Origin: Callipepla californica brunnescens
Lineage: Eukaryota; Chordata; Aves; Galliformes; Odontophoridae
DNA: 64,000 nt
Reading direction: 5' to 3'
NCBI GenBank assembly: GCA_023055505.1
Contig: JALIRH010000003.1
Coordinates: 32,366,842-32,430,841 of the forward strand
Below the pieces are notes generated by a model that was not told the DNA's origin, did not search any database, and saw only the letters and a list, made by a program, of their open reading frames with translations. Below, one piece after another: positions 58,273-64,000 of the stretch (the first letter of the stretch is position 1; each line of letters opens with the position of its first letter). Both the position numbers and the translations under genes were made by a program.

Positions 58273-61200
58273 GCTTGAGAACTACTTTACTCTGATTAAT
58301 TTGTGAAGGTGAAGTGCTGCACTTGGTGCATAGGCATTACTTCATTTGAAGCCAGTGGAGGCTTTGGTTGCCTTAAGGATTACAGGTTAGGACCCTACGT
58401 TCACACTGTTTACGCCACTGAATGACCTAAATGAGATTAGAATAATAAATCCTGATTTATTATGAGGGCTTTATTTAGATATGTTTTGAGTATGGGGTCT
58501 GTGTCAGGATTAATTATGAAATCTAGTGTGCCCCAGCACAGAGAAAGCTTAACGAAAGGACATTTTTTCCCTTGAGAACACTAATTCCCAGCCCTCTGTC
58601 TGGCTTTCGCCAGCATTACTAAATGTTGAATGGCACAGAGATTGCTGGATCCCAAAGATGGTGACGTAGTCTGTGACTTGGAGATAAGCCCATGATGAGT
58701 GAAGGACGGAAGCATCCCATTGGCAGACTAAGTTACCATTCTCTGCAATGCAGTAGCATTCAAAAAAACTTCCAATATAAGGTTTTCAGAAGCCAGAGAA
58801 AAATGAGAAATTACAACATCAGGATTTACAGGTTAATTTATATTGCATTGAGCAGACGCTAGTTGAGTACCCTGTAGTTAAGACAGGTTCCCTCACCTGT
58901 TGCAAAGGAATGTCCGTTCTTCTCAGCGTCATGGCCTCCAGCTCTCATCAGGAAACTTGATACCTTATCATACAGTGCACCAGATTGCTGTAGCCTTAGT
59001 ATTTAACACAGAAGGTGTGCACTTAAATGATAGCTAAATTCGTCTAGCTTAATAAGCCATGCTACTACAGGCTTAAGAGGAATTTGCCCTTCCAAGTAGT
59101 AATTTAACCAGAAGGGAGGGGGAGGGGGGAACAAATTAGCGAACTGCAAGGGTAAGGGATGCAGACTGAAGAAAGAGGAGTTTTAAGTGCTGTGGTAAAG
59201 CCAGGTGCATTCAATCATCATAAATTCCACAGTATCTTTACTTTTTCTTAAAGTCCTAATACTCCCACTCTCTGTCAGCTGGCTGAGTGACCCATCTCAA
59301 TCAACAGCAGATTTCTGTCCCACTTGTTTGTAAATTCTTTACTTGGTTCTCAAGATGTAAACCATAGGAACCAGGTACTAGAAGAAATACAATCTGAGAA
59401 AGAAACCTCAAAAGAATGAAAAGCCTTCCAGTATTACTGAAGACAAATTATCTGGTCTATCATGCTATGGAATCAAATATGAAGATGGTTCAGGATCTAG
59501 CAAAATACTGAATGACCTTCACTTACTAGAGGTGCTCACTTCTGCCAAACCCTTTCTAAAAAACTTTTCAAGCTATGAACCATATGGTGAAAGTCCTTAG
59601 GAGCATCGTAGCACACAGTGATTCACTCACAGTCTTGTCAGCAGGTTCATTAAGTCCAAGTGATATCAAAGACAAGAACCTTAGACCTCTGCACAGGAGC
59701 AGAGCAGCACTTCAACTTGCAGAATCCAGATGCTTTGTTATCTTCTGATCATTTCAAGTCAAATGGCAGCGTGACAGCCATGCTAAGCAACCTTTTGAAC
59801 CCTCCAGTTCCACTCGGGTTTATTCCTTTGGACAGTGACCCTTAGAAAGAAAACAGTAATACAAACAGATCCTCTGGAATTACCTAACATCCCTACACAG
59901 CAGTAGCTGAAATTTAAAAGGGCTGGAGGGCAGCATGGGTAGGCCTATGAAGAAGCTTCTTGTAATGTTACAGAGCAGTTTCTCTACCAAGTTTGGGGTT
60001 TGGGTCAGCTGTTAGCAAGAGCACAAGTCTGTGACACTGTCTGACCACTGCTCTTTGCTGTCCCATGACAACTCCTGGCCAGCAAAGCAGCATCTGTCTT
60101 TATCCATTCACAACATGCTGCTCATGGGTTGTGAGTGGGCCATCATCTCCACGGGGGCAGTAAGGGAAACCAGCACCAGTTAATGTTAGCCACAGGCATC
60201 GTCACAGTGTTTGTGCTGAGAACTGAGAGGTGGTGTGTAACCTGCTGAATTTATTGTCACTGCCTGTGGCCCCACATAGACTGTGTGTGAGCTGGGGCTG
60301 TGGAAACTAAGGGATGCTTTTGGCAGGCCTATCAGCAGAACTGGGAAATGCTAGGAAGAAGTTTTCCTTTTTTCTCTTGAAGGAAGTATCTAGGGGAGAC
60401 ATTTTTCTGGACTGGGACACAACCTTTCTAGTATGTATTGAAATCACTTTTTTGTACTTATTCTGCCTGTTGTACCTGTTGTCTAAACTCCTGTCCAGGC
60501 TCTTGATCTTCCCCAACTTTGCCTAAAGAGCGCAGATAACTTTGCTAACAAGCTTGCTTCAGTAACTGCTTCGTTTCCTGTGATCTATGCTGATACTGAG
60601 TCAGTTTTTCTTTTTTTTTTTCCCTCTGGGAAATATGGAGGATCCAGGAGCAGGTGCTATTTTAAAACAAAGCCCGTGTTTATTTATGCTAAAGTTGTAA
60701 AATTCTCTTTCCACGCAAGCTGTGACATATCTATATATGTACGTGATTCTAAGTGTTTTGACATTTCTTATCTTCACTCCTCTTTCCCATCACTCACTGT
60801 GTGCTCTGTGCGTTCCTGTACTTTGTCCAGCCTACACAGCCACCTGGTGCTGTGCATCCCACTGCTCCCATGGGCTGCTCCTCCAGGATCCCCACAGCTA
60901 ACTCCTCCTGGTAAGGGTCTTCAAATCTTACCTAGGCACCTTAGTAGAAGTGACCTTACCGACAGAAAGAGTGAGAACCCGCAGATCTCTTTCCTGTCAG
61001 AGGGAGCTGACTTTGCTAGGCACCTTTAAAACTGAAGCCACTTACATTTCAGTGCATAAGCATTGGTTTTGGGACGTAGTTTTAGGTGTTCGGTATGGAT
61101 ATTTTTAGGGGAGGATGAGCTTCGATGGAAGATCTTTCTAATGCATTATCCAAACTTATATACCCTGTATTTATATCAATAAGCACAGTTATAGTTAATT

Positions 61201-62418
61201 GTCTTTTTCAACAACATAGTAGTTTTGAAATCTTCTTATGGCGAGGCATTAATAATTTGAATAATTATCATAGTTATTGCCCTGTGCCAGTATCAGCATC
61301 TCTGTGCCTTGTGTTCAACACTGTATTAGTCCTTCCTGCATGAGGAACTCCTCGCTGAAGGAATCTCTTCTCACTGCTTGCTAGAAAGACCAGGTCCTCC
61401 CTGGAGATTGTTCCAGGCAACAATCGCTTCTCATAAGCAGCTTGCCATAAATGGTGGAACAGAACACAGCAGTGCTCCAGCCATACAGCTAACGTCTCTA
61501 AAAAAAAAAACCTTGTTATTCAGTGGCATATGTGACCTAGAGATACATTAAGCATTTCCACTGTGCTGCAAATATCTAAACCACCAAGTTTCACTTCTCA
61601 CTTCTCACCCCCATGAGGCAAAGCCAGCAGACTGCCACAGCACCTATTCATGTATAGATTTAATCCCAGGGGCACGTCTGCACACTTGCAAGGAGTGTCT
61701 GGTCAGCTGTTGCCACAGTGATAGCACACACAGGCAGCAGCAGAACCTGTAGCTGCATGTATGCTTTGGTGAATTTGGATGTTTAGGGGGATTACTTCTT
61801 CCTGCACACAGTGTATTGGGAAGCCTCGATGTGCCCTTTCTTCCATTCTAGTGTTAGAGGAAAAAAAGCCAGTAAATGTGTTAGATTTGCTATGCAGATT
61901 TTTCATTTTGCTATAAAAGCGAAGGTATCTGCAGTGCAGAGCTGAAATGATTATTACAGTGGTTTGAATTTTGTGAGTAGGTGAAGGTGCTTAAAATTGT
62001 TCCTGCTGAAGCACAGCTAAATAAAGTACTTGTTAAATGTGGAACAGGACAGAAAAATCATACAGAGATACAGCGTGGCTGCCACTGGGGAAATGTTAGG
62101 TACCTGCTTCTTACAGAAAATAGAACGTGGCTTAAATAATTTAAAATCCAGAATGTTTTCCGGAAGAAGAAGGGGAAAAAAAAAAAGGCAGCCGTAAACC
62201 ATTTCAGAGCTGCTGCATTTCTTTGTTTCTTAAGGATGGTGGGGATCCGTGCTCAAACATCAGCGAAGGGCAGCGTTCGGAGCTGTTCCCTGCCAATTGC
62301 TGACAAAGGCAGTCCTAATGAATCATTCTGAATTGTGATCATGTGCTACCAGCCCACAGCGAGCTGCCAAAGAGGAAGTGCAGCTTGTTTTCTTTCATTT
62401 TCTTGATTCCTGTGCTGT

Positions 62419-62420
62419 AG
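62419..62420 (+). other. Candidate splice acceptor of the GPR137B leader
   Basis: A pyrimidine-rich tract (TTTTCTTTCATTTTCTTGAT, then TCCTGTGCTGTAG) ends in AG at 62419-62420. It would be a good acceptor for joining an upstream non-coding exon to the coding exon that starts at 62421. Confidence 0.5.
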
Positions 62421-62424
62421 GAAG

Positions 62425-62469
62425 ATGAAAGGAGAAGGAGGAGGAGGCGGCAGCGGCAGCCAAACTTAA
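62425..62469 (+). other. Upstream ORF in the GPR137B leader (14 codons)
   Basis: ATG at 62425, then a Gly/Ser-rich 14-residue frame (MKGEGGGGGSGSQT) ending at TAA 62467-62469, 29 bases before the GPR137B ATG and in another frame. It is part of the mRNA only if the leader begins at or before the acceptor-like site at 62420. Confidence 0.5.
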
Positions 62470-62498
62470 TAAATAATTCTGACGATTCCTGATATCAA

Positions 62499-62867
62499 AT
62501 GGAGGCCCCTGAGTGGGACCCACTGAAAAATGACACCCTTCCACCGACCCTGACGCCAGCTGTCCCTCCGTACGTGAAGCTGGGCCTGACCATTGTATAT
62601 ACTGTTTTTTATTCACTGCTTTTTGTGTTCATCTACGTCCAGCTCTGGCTGGTCCTTCACTACAGGCACAAGAGGTTCAGTTACCAAACTGTCTTTCTGT
62701 TTCTGTGCTTGTTTTGGGCCTCTCTTAGGACTGTGCTCTTTTCATTTTACTTCAAAGACTTTGTCACAGCAAATTCTCTCAGCCCCTTCATCTTCTGGCT
62801 CCTCTATTGCTTCCCCGTCTGCCTCCAGTTTTTCACCCTGACCCTGATGAATCTTTACTTCACACAG
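62499..62867 (+). CDS. GPR137B: GPR137B first coding exon (partial gene, 123 codons)
   Basis: Codes for residues 1-123 of a GPR137-family multi-pass membrane protein. In mammals GPR137B sits in the lysosomal membrane and influences RagA/mTORC1 activity; despite the name it is not a proven GPCR. The sequence reads [18 protein letters not shown], then three hydrophobic segments: about 28-52 ([20 protein letters not shown]), about 63-84 ([18 protein letters not shown]) and about 96-119 ([16 protein letters not shown]). A basic loop HYRHKR lies between the first two. The exon ends at FTQ/GTAAGC, phase 0. The family protein has about 385-400 residues, so roughly two thirds lie beyond the window. 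An in-frame TGA at 62490-62492 fixes the start here and rules out the longer N-terminus of the human protein. GPR137 and GPR137C are less similar in this region as I recall them. Confidence 0.93.
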
Positions 62868-64000
62868 GTAAGCAACAGATATTTGATTAAATCTGACAGA
62901 AGGATAAATTATTGTTTTGTAAGATTCGTGAGAAGGATGTAATTTCCTAACGTACTTTGGCAAAGCAAAAAGCAAATTTCAGATAATTTAGTTTGGAATT
63001 TTAATGTTTGATCTGTATGCAAGCGATCGGTGTTACAGTGAAACTGGAGCCCACTGTCATCATTTTGGGAATGGCAAATAGTGTCTGTTGTCTTTGAAAG
63101 GGGTGTCACGTAATTTAAAGGGAGGAAAAAGATATGCAGGAGAGCTTGAAGGCTCAATGTCCAAAATATTGTTATTATTCTTTACTATTGTTCTTATTGC
63201 TTAGCTTAGGCATTGTAAGCCTCCTGGCTTAGCAGACCTCCATCTCAGTGTACAGCCAGAATTGTAAGTTATAATTTTGCAGGCATCCCCCCAGCTCCAA
63301 TTTTTCATAAGTCGGCTGACATAGTTCTCAATGGGAGATTTCTATTCTGTGTATCAACAACCAAAATGCAGTTTTAGTCCTACTGCAGACTCAAATTCCT
63401 ACAGTGGTCTGTGTGCGCCCCAGTAGGTGCTAGGTGCTGTACAGAGGTGCTCTCTCTGTTTCAGGGACCCTGTGATATAAAGGTAAATCAGCTGTATTGT
63501 GAAGGAAGCAGCATCTCAGCCTCAGGAAGACACCTTGAGAATATATCTGTGCTGCAGACAGATAGGAAGCCAGGTGCATTAGGCTGCACAGAGCTCTGTG
63601 TTGCTGCAGTTAGACTTGCTTGGAAGTATTTCTGGCGAGCTTGAGTATTTCGGCACCGGGTTGCAGGACAAGATGTCAGCATGCTGAGGCACAGAAAGGC
63701 TGCTTGGCTTGCCTGAGATCTCACTGGAGGCTTGCAGGAGAGCAGGGGCTGAATCCTCTCTCTCTTCCTTCCCACTACAGTGCATGCAGGACACCCAGAC
63801 CTTGTATGAGTCTTGCTGGAGGCAGCTTTCCCAGTGCAGGGACAGCTGGTGAGGGGAACCCCGGGCAGTGCTGAGGACACTCTGTGTGGCTGCATGCCCT
63901 GCCTGGGACCATCTCAGTGCCTCACTCGGGGTGCTTCTATAGAGCCTGAAATGTTCACAGTGCTCCATAGGGTTGTGAACTCAGAACAGCCAGGCTGGAG
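62868..64000 (+). other. GPR137B intron following the first coding exon (continues past the window)
   Basis: Starts with the donor GTAAGC. No second coding exon is seen before the window ends; antisense open frames near 63488-63968 have no support. Confidence 0.75.

Larger units (their letters stand above)
57251..62420. other. Upstream region or first intron of GPR137B
   Basis: 5.2 kb with no supported coding sequence. If the CpG element at 57.1 kb is the first exon, this is GPR137B intron 1; otherwise it is its promoter-proximal flank. Contains T26 at 58247-58272 and A10 at 61501-61510. No transposon is clearly recognised. Confidence 0.55.

Noticed and set aside
63488..63968. Two minus-strand open frames near the window's right end
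   Set aside because: They lie in the GPR137B intron, overlap each other in different frames and show no domain.
1..64000. CRISPR arrays, operons, prokaryotic mobile elements, tRNA or rRNA genes
   Set aside because: None are seen; the window is vertebrate nuclear DNA. No cloverleaf with a plausible anticodon arm or rRNA block was recognised by eye.

Overview
This is vertebrate nuclear DNA, almost certainly from a bird and probably a galliform such as chicken. The genes are split by GT-AG introns, the only recognisable transposons are CR1-type LINE fragments in both orientations (the dominant avian interspersed repeat), introns are short for a vertebrate, and there are two CpG-rich segments. 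The species call is an inference. The gene pair matches the arrangement known from human 1q42.3 (LYST - NID1 - GPR137B, with NID1 and GPR137B divergent).

Layout. 1-10764 is intergenic DNA beyond the 3' end of NID1. It holds one clear CR1 copy (about 2955-3480), a doubtful second one, and no gene that I can support. 10765-46109 is nidogen-1 (NID1) on the minus strand. All 20 coding exons can be read; every junction is GT-AG and every reading phase closes, giving 3756 nt including the stop, or 1251 residues. The start ATG is at 46109-46107 and the stop at 12421-12419, followed by a 3' UTR of about 1.65 kb with an AATAAA. 45690-46270 is the CpG-rich NID1 promoter and first exon. 46271-57039 is intergenic with two CR1/LINE remnants. 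57040-57250 is a short, very CpG-rich segment with an excellent CTCF-like motif; it may be the promoter or a non-coding first exon of GPR137B. 57251-62420 has no coding gene. 62421-62867 is the first coding exon of GPR137B on the plus strand (123 residues, three predicted membrane segments), ending at a clean donor; the rest of that gene lies beyond the window.

The two genes are not known to act together. NID1 encodes a secreted basement-membrane linker that joins laminin to collagen IV and perlecan. GPR137B encodes a multi-pass lysosomal membrane protein linked to Rag GTPase/mTORC1 control. They are neighbours by conserved synteny with divergent transcription, about 16.4 kb apart ATG to ATG, with the CTCF-like site between them.

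I found no undescribed system. The observations most worth checking are: a divergent NID1 G1-G2 linker that lacks the acidic tyrosine-sulfation stretch of the mammalian protein; a second RGD in the fifth EGF module; a 22-T tract abutting the exon 2 acceptor; the CpG/CTCF element; and a GPR137B leader with an in-frame stop and a short uORF. Homologue comparisons were made from memory of the families, not by a search.
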